Source: Episyrphus balteatus
Lineage: Eukaryota > Arthropoda > Insecta > Diptera > Syrphidae
DNA: 64,000 nt
Reading direction: 5' to 3'
Assembly: GCF_945859705.1 (NCBI RefSeq)
Contig: NC_079136.1
Location: 91,511,120-91,575,119, forward strand
Shown one piece after another: positions 43,948 through 55,000 of this stretch. Below the pieces are notes generated by a model. It saw only the letters and a program-made list of their open reading frames with translations. It was not told the DNA's origin and did not search any database. Every line of letters starts with the position of its first letter. Within the stretch, counting starts at the first letter, position 1. Made by a program: the position numbers and the translations under genes.

Positions 43948-44270
43948 AAACATAAACTATTTTTGGTGGATTTAAAACGCATACAACGACTGTGGAAGTA
44001 CAAAATTTGCAAGATTAACAACATCATTGTATCATCGTATTTGTTAAGTTTTTTTTATTTTTAAATAATTAGTTGTGTCGTTTTCGAGTTATATAGTTTT
44101 GTCTTTTCTTGTTTGATTTGATTACAAAAATAAAGTTTTACTTGGAAATAGATTAAGTTGGTATTTTAAATGATCGAGGAAAATGAAAAATTATAACTCC
44201 TTAGGATCAAAAATAAATTAAATGAAGCAGTTGCTCGCAATTATCTTCCTTTAAAAAAAAAACTATATTT

Positions 44271-44518
44271 CGTCGGTCTCATAAGGAAACCTCGTAACTC
44301 AACTTTTTTCGAAAATTACTTTTGAATGCAATTTCTTAGAAAATATGTCAGCGGAGCAACCCAGAAAATGTGAAGTCATTCCGAAAACTCTAAATGGCTT
44401 AAATTCAAATTTTGCACAGCACTTTACTCCCCAACTACTCTGTAGCCTCTCTACTATTTCGTCTCTCCTGAAAAAATTTTGATTTTGGGAGTTACGAGGT
44501 TTCCTTATGAGGCCGACG
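44271..44518. mobile_element. 250-bp foldback MITE (CGTCGGTCTCATAAGGAAAC)
   Basis: CGTCGGTCTCATAAGGAAAC plus CTCGTAAC at the left is inverted at the right as GTTACGAGGTTTCCTTATGA then GGCCGACG. The arms are about 28 bases. Confidence 0.82.
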
Positions 44519-45572
44519 ATTTGTAACTTGAAGTATTTGACAGTACTAAGGTACCGATCTGAGTACTAACGATTGGTATAATAACGAGGTACTAATCGAT
44601 TTTGAGGAGCTAGCTACGACCATGTCCTAACTAGTACTCGGTCCTAAATTGACAGTTTTAGGACCTAGTACTTGGGTGAAGAAATGAGTTGGTACTGACT
44701 TGAGTACTAACTTTAGGACTAGGACCGGTATTAGCGTTAGGACTCTGTGAAGAAATCGGCCGTAATAAAAATAATTTGTATTTAAGAGCTACCGAAAACT
44801 AAAAAAAATCTATCGGGCGATAGTTTAGTATGAAAGTGATGCAATTCGTCGTCGTCCAAGAAATTGGATGTGTTACCTAATTGACTTAAACTGAAGTTTC
44901 GACTTCTTAAACAATTTTGGACACTTTCAAAGATTAATCGTCCCCAGCAAAGTATCCTTCTGATCGGAAATTTGTGCGATTTCATACGAATCAAAGAGTT
45001 TTTTATCGGCTGGAAGCACACCTCGAAGCATGATTCGTTTGAAATCGAAAAATGTCTAAATATCTGCATCACATTATAGGGAGCAAGTCTCCCGGTTTTG
45101 TATTGTTCCTTCACTAAGGCCAATGGCATGCTATTATTTTGCATTTTTTTGTACCAGTAGATTTTAGACCTAATTTTCCCTTAGTTCGCGCTCGCATCGC
45201 AAAGCTATACTAGGTACTTTTTTACTTCCGATATAGTTACTAGATGTACATACATTATATCAAGTTATGCATTATACACAAAAAAAGTTGAGATAACAAT
45301 AAGGCATGACAACGATCATAGAAGAAAAAAAAAAGTGTGTCCAGGAAGTCTGTATAAAGAGTTACAGCCTAAAGGGATATTGCATTTAGATACCTATTAC
45401 TTTGAAAACAATAATTTTGGGATATAAACATAAAATTGATTTGTTTTTGAAAAGATGACATGCAATATTTTTTTCAGATTTTAGTTTGATTAATAATTAC
45501 TACAAAATGGCAAACCAATTTTTATTCATTTTTTTTGTTTCCAAAAAAATATTTATAAAAAAACTTTATATA

Positions 45573-45713
45573 ATGGCGTTTTCGATTGGCAGTCCGGAAG
45601 CGTCCGGAATCATTCTGAAAAAATTTTATTCACACAAAACTGTCAGTTTTGTACGAATAAAACGCTTTCAGAATGATTCCGGACGCTTCCGGACTGCCAA
45701 TCGAAAACGCCAT
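45573..45713. mobile_element. 141-bp palindromic MITE (ATGGCGTTTTCGATTGGCAG)
   Basis: ATGGCGTTTTCGATTGGCAG and its exact inverse end the element. The arms reach about 50 bases with almost no mismatch (CCGGAAGCGTCCGGAATCAT inside), which points to recent insertion. Confidence 0.87.
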
Positions 45714-46705
45714 AAGTAACTTTTTAAAAATACGTCCCTAACGATTTGAAAACATTTTTTTCTATAAATGCATCTTAATAAAAACAATAAAATTGCATAC
45801 TTGTTTTGATTAAAGACGTTATTTTTTTCTCCTTAAAAAAAAAAAAAACGAATTGTATGTTCTTTTTTTGAACCTTTAATAATTTAGGTCCTACATTTTT
45901 ATTCTAAAATGTTACACTTATTACTGCGTTTCAGTTTTTTACCCAGGCTCTTTCACAGTATTATACCCATTTTCTAGCATGCACATAAGTATTTAATCAA
46001 CCTTATTGTTTAACTAAACTAAATACTAAACTAATGGCTTTAGCTATTTACTTAATCGTTTAAAATTTTGAGCCATTGTGTTTCACCCAAAACGAAATAT
46101 CATTTATCGCTAAACTAGTGTTATGTGCTGTTGATTACCAGGCGTATTACCATAAAAAAGTTCAAATACGAGGTTTTCGGGGCGAGAGCAACTTTTCGCC
46201 CGAAACGCACGATAGAGGAAAAGTGAAATTAAACTTTTCCGGCTTTGGGGTAATCTTATTCGCGTGAAACTCACAAAAGGGCTCAGTAAAAAATTCAACG
46301 TATGATTAAAAATTCAATAAAAATCCTGCTTCTTCTAATCACTTTGCCAAAAATATTTTGAAAACAATTGAATAGGTACATAATATGTATGTATAATGTA
46401 GATAGCTGACGAAAGAAACTGAATTATATATGAAAATATAAAACACCCTTAAATGGGATAAACAATTTCACCACAAATATCTAAAAATATCTCCAACAGC
46501 CAAAAAAAACTAAATGCATTCAATTGAAAACGTCTTTTAATAAAGCAAAGCACAAACTTAAAATCATGGTACCTACAACAAAGTGTTGAACACCTTGCTC
46601 AAATATACAATTCATCTAAAATAAAATTCATATTCACAGAGCTAACTGATAATAAAAAACTAATAAGTCAGTCCACTAATGACAAAGATAAAACAATAAT
46701 CTATT

Positions 46706-47154
46706 TCATCGGTTCTCGGGCGGCGTTCTGGCATCTTTGTTCTTAGGTTTGTTTTCTGCTAGTTCTTGATCGATGCGCTCTTTTGCTCGGAAGACTTTCG
46801 ATTGTAGGTAGAATGAACCGCCTTTTGCTTTGTCATTCATTTGGAATAGATGTTCGAAACTTTTTTGAATTTCTTCTGGTTTCAGGTCGTTTAAGTTGAG
46901 TATTTGTTTGGCCTCTTCTAGTGTCATTCCTGGAATATATTTTAATATAAACCAATGAACCTTTTTGGAATCAAAGAATGCGTTTCCGTACCTGTTCTTG
47001 CATTTGCAGCAGCTCTATTTTGTCCTTGTTGACCACCACCAGCACGCTTAGCCGCTTCTTGTGATGCTTGGATTTCTTGTCTGAGAGCTTTGGCAAATGC
47101 GCGACCAATTGCTTGTCCTCCAAGAACAATGATTTGAGCTAGGTACTTGGCCAT
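46706..47154 (-). CDS. blp: Mitochondrial import motor subunit Pam16/Magmas (black pearl)
   Basis: Two exons, 47154-46992 and 46929-46706, join in frame and give 128 residues. Pam16 sits on the matrix side of the inner mitochondrial membrane and holds back the J-protein Pam18, tuning mtHsp70 in the presequence translocase motor. The start MAKYLAQIIVLGGQAIGRAF is the conserved hydrophobic membrane-associated N-terminus. After a Gln/Gly/Ala-rich linker, the J-like domain reads TLEEAKQILNL, then MNDKAKGGSFYLQSKVFRAK. As in all Pam16, the HPD triad of true J-proteins is absent. The C-terminal tail is short and charged. The length matches the family (about 125-140). The intron is 62 bp. It is convergent with Mcm2. 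Confidence 0.97.
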
Positions 47155-47451
47155 GTTATATTGTAAATTATTTTAATTAAATTTGATTCTATTGAGGAAC
47201 TTAATTTTTATTATATTAATTTCGGTATAGTTTTTATCGGATTTTTTTTTTTGACATTACACAATCGAATTTAACCTGCAATTTTATTTGACATTTGTCA
47301 GATGTTTTTGAATGTTTTTTTTTTTAATCATTGAAGTTGGCTGCATTGTTTACAAGCATAGCTCATAGGGTGTTTTGAAAATAAAAATAACTTTTAACAG
47401 CTATGGCCTGGCCTGGTACGCTGTTCAGATAAAATTCCCATACAACCCAGC

Positions 47452-48252
47452 TAACATTTCAGCTTCGGTTAAGGTATTACAAAAGCTACATTTCAGCTTC
47501 TTTTAAACTTTAGTAAGGTTGTTGGGCATGGAAAAAGGAGAACGTTATACAAGTTTGACTCTCTATAAGGATCTTAAACGAAGCTTTACCGAAGCTCTAC
47601 CGAAGCTTTGAGATTTGACAGATAGCTTCGGAAGAGCTTGTATAGCTCTTTAATACAGGCTTATCGAAATTTAAAAAAAAAAAAACAACTACAAAAAAGA
47701 ATTCTTTTTTAACTGGTTTTAAATCATGAATTTTATCTTTTGATCTGATATTATATATAACATTCTATTAGTTTTTAGTATATCTATTAATAATAATTTT
47801 AAAAGTATATAATTTTTTTACCACACACAGGAATCGAACTCCGTATCTGCTTGGTGGTAGTCCACCACTCTACCCGCTCGGCCATCCTAGTATATTCATT
47901 AATGAAATCAAAAACTTAATCAGTTCAAATAGCAAAAAAATGTCCGAGCTAAATTATTCAATGTCAAAACCAAAAAATGTCCGAGCTAGATTATTAAATA
48001 TCAAAACCAAAAATCAAATACAAAACGTGGTCATTTCTGTAAGGCTTCTATAAATTCATTAAACAGGCTTATAAGAAAAACAAGCTTTCTTCGTTTAAGT
48101 TTCTTTAACAGTATTTAAACAACTTATTAGAAGTTGTTAAACAAGTCCGAACTTCTATAAGCAGTTAAATTCTGAAGCAAGCTCAATACAAGCTGTATAA
48201 AAAATAGAACCTGCGAGATTTCAATTTACAGAAGCTGCTGTGCTAGTTGGGA
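47452..48252. mobile_element. 800-bp degenerate foldback (CCCAGCTAACATTTCAGCTTC)
   Basis: CCCAGCTAACATTTCAGCTT at the left corresponds to GAAGCTGCTGTGCTAGTTGG at the right, with several mismatches. CGAAGCTTTACCGAAGCTCT-like words are repeated in the left part. A tRNA-like relic lies inside. Confidence 0.55.
47821..47892 (-). pseudogene. tRNA-like relic, possibly a tRNA-derived SINE head
   Basis: On the minus strand, AGGATGGCCGAGCGGG fits the start of a tRNA with a box A (TGGCCGAGCGG), and GGAGTTCGATTCC fits box B. Between them GTGGTGGACTACCAC forms a 5-bp stem with a 5-base loop rather than the standard 7. The acceptor stem does not pair. So it is not a working tRNA. The 5' part most resembles Leu or Ser tRNAs. 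Confidence 0.55.
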
Positions 48253-48344
48253 AGTTATCGATAATTTGTATGGGATAGGTTTTAGCTCGGCTAAAATTTT
48301 TCGATAATTTGTATGGGAGCTAAAATTTAGCTCGAGCTGCATAC

Positions 48345-48430
48345 CACCCTACTAACAATTTTGCTTTTATAATGCTTTATAGAAGCAACAATTGCATTTG
48401 TAAAGCTTTATAGAACCAAAATTGTTTGTG
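48345..48430. repeat. 80-bp palindromic repeat (TATAAAGCTTTACAG family), copy 4
   Basis: CTAACAATTTTGCTTTTATA with ATGCTTTATAGAAGC is followed by TTTGTAAAGCTTTATAGAAC and AAAATTGTTTGTG. Confidence 0.73.
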
Positions 48431-48486
48431 GGGCAGGCTTTACAGAACAAAAAATCGATACGTTTTTTTGCCCAAAATTTTAAGTT

Positions 48487-49033
48487 AAAAGCCTGGTACG
48501 CAGATTGAACTAAATTTTAGCCGAGATAAAGTTTCCATACAAGTTATAGATAATTTGTATGGAATAAATTTAGCTCGCCTAATTTTTTTCGATTATTTGT
48601 ATGGGAGCTAAAATTTAGCTCGATCTGCGTATTTTAAAGCCTAGTACGCTGCTGAAGCGAAAAGAAATTTTCCATACAAAATTTCGTTAATGAAATCCTA
48701 AACGGAAAATTTCGTTTTGCTTTTCTTTTTTCAGTACGCAGCTCTAGCGAAAAATTGGAGAGTTTTCACTCATTTGTCACTTACTTTTTACTGTCCTGTG
48801 CATTTTTCTTGTCTCAAGAGCAGTGTTGACGGTTTTTTCACTATAAATTCATTAATTTCTTGCTCTAAAAATTATTTTCTCTTGATTTTTCTTGATTTTA
48901 AATTATTTAATTTTGAATTTTTTTATTTTGACTTGGACAGAATACTCGATGATATTTTTTTTTGTTAGCATTTTCGTTGTAGACTTTGGAGACTTGAAAA
49001 TTTTTCGTTTCGCATCAGCAGCATACTAGGCTT
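48487..49033. mobile_element. Two adjacent foldbacks of the AGCCT(A/G)GTACGC families
   Basis: The first, 48487-48637, runs from AAAGCCTGGTACGCAGATTG to GATCTGCGTATTTTAAAGCC. The second, 48638-49033, runs from AGCCTAGTACGCTGCTGAAG to the inverse GCATCAGCAGCATACTAGGC and is a full member of the family at 9882-10372. They abut exactly. Confidence 0.75.
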
Positions 49034-49035
49034 AA

Positions 49036-49925
49036 ATAGTCAATTTTACATAACTATTAAAATAGTTATTTGTGACTATTTAAATTGTCAGATGGAGGGA
49101 GGTGCTATGGGTTTATATATCTACAATGCATTTTTTGTTTACAGAAGGAGGGGATGGGTTGTGGTATATCTCCCTCCGCTTATTATATAAAAATAAAAAA
49201 ATGTTTATTTTATTAAATAGTTCTTTTTTCTATTTAGAATCGTTTTTTATAGGTACTATGTCTAAAATAAGGACTCACGGAATTTGGCAGCTTGGATGCA
49301 CTCCATGTTCATAATTGTTTTTTGTTTCACTGAAAAATTAGTTAATAAATTTGAACAGTTAATAAATTATTTAATTTCTTACTTTTATTTGGAGTAATAT
49401 CCTAAAAAAATTGTATTATTTGACACTGGTTTTCCTCGAAAATATAGACTTTGTTTAAAAAGAATTATACGAACAACTGGTTTAAATCATTTCAAACAAA
49501 AGTCTCCATTTTTGTACCCAAACGGAAACGACTTGAAACTTGTACTCACACTGGCAAGGCTTCGATATTTTGTCATCTGTTACTATATCTACGACATCTT
49601 GTTTTCTGTAACTATACAAAATAGTTACTACTATTTTGCTTTGGCATGTGAATATTATAATAGTTATTTCTAACTTTGAACAAAATACATAGTTAAAAAT
49701 GACTATTTTAATAGTTACGTGAATACTACGGCATAGTCAATTTTAACTATTTTAATAGTTATTTTTAACTATTTTGTTATTGCATGAATGCATGTGACTA
49801 TTATAATAGTCATTTTTAACTATTTTGTAACTGTTTTCTGTCAAAAAATAGTTATTCGACAAATTTCATCGAATTCTATAAAGTGAATATGCAAATAGTT
49901 ACAAAATAACAATTTTTTCCCTGAG
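49036..49925. repeat. AT-rich block with repeated ATAGTTA and TAACTAT words
   Basis: Words such as TAACTATTTTAATAGTTATT occur many times between 49040 and 49090 and again between 49600 and 49900, often as small palindromes. It is probably a decayed foldback. I see no gene here. Confidence 0.5.
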
Positions 49926-50114
49926 TGTAGTACTCTACTATGAGAATTGCGACTTTAGACACTAGCGGAGCGGCTTACCTTCACACGAGTCGACTTAAAC
50001 TAAATCGACCGTCAGAGGTAACGAACAAAGAGTGTGCAAAAACCATGAATTTAATTAAATAAATTAAATTAAAAGCTTAAAAATAGTCAATAAATTTCTT
50101 TTACAACAGTAAAA

Positions 50115-51490
50115 ATGTTCGGGACTCGGACGGTAAGGAAATTTTTGTTTATCATCATTTATACTTTGTGTGTTTATAAATTATAGGTATTTCAAGTAAA
50201 ATTCATTCAAATTGTTTCTTGTGAAAATTAATTTATATTACTAAAAACTAATTACACTGGTCAACAAGGTTTTTGTTACAGACATCAAGATATACTTTTC
50301 TATAGGTTTTTTGGGTGCTGAGCTCGAATCTGGAGTCAGAACAATTCTATCACATCACGTTTTTGAGATAATCCCGTTAGAAAATCGAAAATGCCGCTTT
50401 TTACCAGTTTTCGAGATTATTTCTTAGCTTTTGGTTATTTGTTTTAAATAAATTTGTAACGGTTTCTAGTAGAACTAAATCTTGTCTTTCTAAATCCGTT
50501 TAAATCTTTTAAAAATTTCTTTTCTTCGTTGAGAAATCTGAAGTTGAAATCAACGTGTTTGATCTTATGTTTATTTACTTTTAATAGCGAATCTCAAAAA
50601 GTTCTTTGCCAATCGCTTTCAAATTTTGACACAACGTTCTATTTTGAATCTTGCAAGTTTTTATATCTGCGAAAGTGGTGAATCGCGGTGAGATACATCA
50701 AAGCGTGACTGTGTCAGATAAGTTATACTAAATAATTACTAGTGAGAAAAATATAATTTTTTTCTTGTTAAAAACAAGACAAGAACTTAATGGAATGTAA
50801 ACGAAACGTTGTGTCAAAATTTGAAAGCGATTGGCAAAGAACTTTTCGAGATTCGCTATTAAAAGTAAATAAACATAAGATATACCAAACACGTTGATTT
50901 CAACTTCAGATTTCTCAACGAAGAAAAGAAATTTTTAAAAGATTTAAACGGATTTAGAAAGACAAGATTTAGTTCTACTAGAAACCGTTACAAATTTATT
51001 TAAAACAAATAACCAAAAGCTAAGAAATAATCTCGAAAACTGGTAAAAAGCGGAATTTTCGATTTTCTAACGGGACTATCTCAAAAACGTGATGTGATAG
51101 AATTTTTTTGACTTCGGATTCGAGCTTAGCACACCAAAATCCTATAGAAAAGTATACCTTGGTTTCTGTAACAAAAAAAAAGTTTAATTTTGTTGACCAG
51201 TGTTATTGTTGCTTACAGACGGTTCACAAATTTGTATCTTTTATGGTATCTTCAAATATTGTAAAAGATATAGTCTATTTTTTTAAGGATGAGAATTAAA
51301 ACCACCTTTTTTTTGTTTTTCAAAGGCAAATACTTCGTCCCTGTTGAACTTAGAAACTGCGGATGCGGATAGCAATGCCCAAAAAACATCTATAATGTCA
51401 TCATTTATTTATAATAATTTTACTAACGATTGTTACCCTCAGTTTTGTGGTCTTATTATCTCGTTTTCTGTGAGAGACTCCAACAACTAA
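50115..51490 (+). CDS. Possible small two-exon gene, 60 residues, unknown
   Basis: Exon 1 at 50115-50132 encodes MFGTRT in an AAAAATG context and ends in a GTAAGG donor. A strong pyrimidine tract and CAAAG acceptor precede exon 2 at 51326-51490. The join is in phase 0 and gives a 60-residue product containing TSSLLNLETADADSNAQ and ending SFSVRDSNN before TAA. Exon 2 is less AT-rich than its surroundings. I recognise no family. A 950-bp foldback fills most of the intron. Alternatives: the exons may be a short part of a longer transcript, since a GTGAGA donor occurs inside exon 2 near 51469, or the match may be chance. It converges with Fbxl7. Confidence 0.33.
50254..51203. mobile_element. 950-bp foldback element (ACACTGGTCAACAA)
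   Basis: ACACTGGTCAACAAGG at the left and TTTTGTTGACCAGTGT at the right open arms of about 430 bases that stay nearly identical (for example CACATCACGTTTTTGAGATA, GCGATTGGCAAAGAAC and inverses). The centre is near 50730. There is no coding potential beyond mirror frames. Confidence 0.9.
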
Positions 51491-52013
51491 AGAGAAGATA
51501 AATAATTGAAACAAAAAAAATCAAACTACGTTTTTCATTTTTATGTTCTGTTAAAACATTATACAATTTATTACTTAAATTTATTTATTACGTTAGTATT
51601 TAATTTATTTCAAAAATAGAATTTCAAAGATATTTACAAGAAAATCGTTTATAATTTCAACTAATAAATAAATAATATTTAAATATATTGGCAGAAAGAG
51701 AAAAATTAGAAATAATAAAAACTTTACAAGAAACATATTTAAATCAACATTTATACGACATTTTTTTAATAGACTTTATCAATATAATGAAATTAAATAC
51801 ATATTAAAAAATATTTTCTTCTAATATTTGAACTAAATTTGCACATTTTCAAATACAATAGTTATAATAGATAAACAAAACAACAGCTTGTTTTTTTTTT
51901 TTAACAATTCTACTTTCCACCATTGCATATTCATAGTTTCACATTCAGACATTCATTTCTTCTACTCGTATACAGCTTCAATGGATTTAAACCTATATAA
52001 TAAGACTGTGATC

Positions 52014-55000
52014 TCAACAGAAGCCTGGATTTGTGTGCTCTATTATACACCTCTTGCAATACTTTTTCACTGCCCTATAGCCCTCAATTGAAATTTGACA
52101 ATCCTGTATATTGAGCTGTTGCAATCCTCTGCAATAGTATGCGATACATTGAACTCCTCGATCCGTAATCATATCACAATTTCGTAAGCTAAGCTTTTTC
52201 AAATTTGGGCAACTCTCAGCAAGAGCTCTTAGGCCAGCATCACTAACATCACACTTTCCGATATCCAGAGCACGTAATCGAGGACAAGATCTAGCCAAAA
52301 CTGTTATTGAATCATCACTGACTGCTTCACAACCGCGAGCATTTAGATATCGAAGCTTATAACATCGTCGTGCAATTACTTTTAATCCTGCATCAGAGAC
52401 TCGGTCACATTTAGCAACTGAAAGATATCGCAAAGCTGCTCCCAGCTTAGCTAGTTCGTAAAGACCGAAATCCGTGATACTAAGGCAATCAGAAACGCTA
52501 AGCTCTTTCAGGGCAATGCAAAAACTTGGCACAAACTTTAAACCGGCATCTGAAGTGAAAGATTAAATTGACATTTAAGAATTACCCAAAACAAATTTAA
52601 ATTTAATGACAATACCTGTTATTTGAATGCATCGTCTCAAATACAGGAAGACCAACTGTGGGCAGTTTTTGACGACAACTTTAAGGCCAATATCGTCTAT
52701 GGCAGTACAATCGGTAAGATCCAAGTATTGTAATAGGAGTCTTCTGGGTGGTTCTAGTCCTGGATTAATGCTTACATTTATGATTTGAGTGCAACCTAGA
52801 AATTAAAAAGAATAACAAATTATTAAAGCTTCTCAAATTGTACATTTTACTTTCAAACAAAGAAAGAAACACCTTTTTCTTGGAGAATTTAAAAATATTT
52901 GCAAATAAATAACATATAAATGTAGGTATATATAGAAGATTAAGGGTTTTGAAATGTGAGAAATAAGTAAAAGTTTTATGTTAAAATTTTGCAATTAGCT
53001 GACTATAATATTGCTGTAATTAGCATTCTTAAAAAGTCATTAAATGAATGTCTTGAAAAGATGTGGGTCCAGAAGGACGGGGTTAGGTATCATACATTAA
53101 CTTGTAGAGGATACAATTACTATTTTTCTACATACATATAAAGATTTTGTTCTACATATGTAGGTCTAATGAGAATCTTCAAATTTTCAAACTCTTATTT
53201 TTTCGTTTTCTTAAGTAAGTTTTCAAAAAGCAACACGTAATTGCTTTATAAAATGATGATTATCATCTTAAAACAAAACTATTCATACAAAATCTGAAAA
53301 GGTTAAACAAAAAACTCAATTTAAAATGATTAGCAAAGCAAATCTTTATTTTCAATATATTCATAATGATGAATAATCGAAAATTACCCTTCAATCGTTA
53401 GGAATAAAATTTAAAACATTGCTTTCTATGTTTTGTACACTAGCGCAGTTCTTATTTATAGTGGTATTCAACATTCATGCAACAGTATAAACTCTGGGTA
53501 AATCTGATAAAATGGTAAATATGGGAAACGAACTGTCAAACCTATACACAATTTTGACACATTTAACACGTTTCATGAATACCCCTTTTATAAATTTGGA
53601 ACTTGTATGATCGCAGATGCTCATAATGGTTAAAAATAAATAAGACAAATAATTCAAATCGTAGCACCGACATGAGTAGAATTTTGTCGATGGTTTTAGA
53701 GTGCCTTTATACGTCTTATTCTTATGCATTGATTTGTGAACGCTTGAAAAAAAATAGCGTTTTCCTATAAATAAGTCTATTAGGCCACTCACTCTCCATT
53801 ATATTTAAAGTCGCCATTAAAACTGAAAAATCTGTCAAATCGCATACAAATTTTAAAATTTCCTATTTTAAATGGCGACTTTAAATTTAATGGAGAGTGA
53901 ATAATTCGACTTTTACAAAATCTCAAAATTAGTAGGGGAAAGGTGCGAACAGTGAGACAGTGCGAACAGTGAGACAATCCATTTTTCTCTTTTCTGAAAG
54001 CAAGCACAGTAACTGTAGTTTTGTCAAAACGTTTATTTCCCCATCTGCGTCTTTTAATTTTGTTATGATTGAATTAAAGTTGTCCATTTTCCTACACCGG
54101 AAAATATCACACAAAATCAGGTGGAAGTAGTTTTTGGAGTGTTATGAAAAGAGTGTATAACCCAAACAAGAAAAGAATCAGGTTAATGAACAGAACTTTT
54201 TTTAACATATTATGCATCATATTTATATGTTCTTTTATAAAAAAAATCATGAACTTAGAATTCATTCTCGTTTTTTGTAATTTTATACTTTTCCGAAAAA
54301 CGACAAAAAGTAAACAGTGAGACATAGATTTTAAAACATGATTTCAATATGATTTGGAGGTGTTTTTTCTTTCAAGTTTTCCGGCTTTTTTGAAGAAATG
54401 GGTTAGAGTAACATAAATTAATTAATTATATAGGTACTTATTGTTTATATGTTATTTGACGTTTTCGTTAATTTGTTTCGGTTTTATCCGTTAGTCTTAC
54501 TGTTCACCTTAGCCTTGTCTCACTGATCGCACCCTTGCAAACAGTGAGACGTTTTGACTTTTTTTTACATTTTAGTCTAATGTGATGCTCTCATTCATTC
54601 AACTACTACTTTTTCTGCAACATTAAGATAAAATATGTCTTAAACTGACTTCAAAGTTTGGTTAAGCTAGCTTGGAAAAATTCTAAGATATACCAATTTA
54701 AAAGAAAGGTGTCTCACTGTTCGCACCTTTCCCCTACTAGAAAAACGTGCTGGTTTCTTCAAAACGATTGTATTATCAATGTGAATTATGCGTTGTTAAG
54801 AAAGTAGGTCTTACATAAAACAAATATAACTTTATTTCTTTGTTCAGAGACCAATTTCTACGTGTTTTTTTTAAAGCGTTAAGTTGAATAACTTCGAAAA
54901 GGAGCGGTTTATCAAAAAAAATTAATGAAATATTTTTTGTAGAGCGTTCAATTTTATACAAGAAAATGATATAATCTAGCTTTTTTGATGAACCATTAAA

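Larger units (their letters stand above)
43948..46705. other. Intergenic between Mcm2 and Pam16
   Basis: The first 200 bases are the Mcm2 3' untranslated region. Foldbacks at 44271-44518 and 45573-45713 are listed separately. At 44530-44760, words such as GAGTACTAAC and AGGACTAGGACC repeat loosely. The rest is AT-rich with no gene seen; the last part should hold the Pam16 3' untranslated region. Confidence 0.55.

Noticed and set aside
44782..45144. 120-codon minus-strand frame between Mcm2 and Pam16
   Set aside because: No domain, no splice signals that extend it and no conservation evidence; treated as chance.
47821..47892. Functional tRNA gene
   Set aside because: The acceptor stem does not pair and the anticodon loop has five bases instead of seven.
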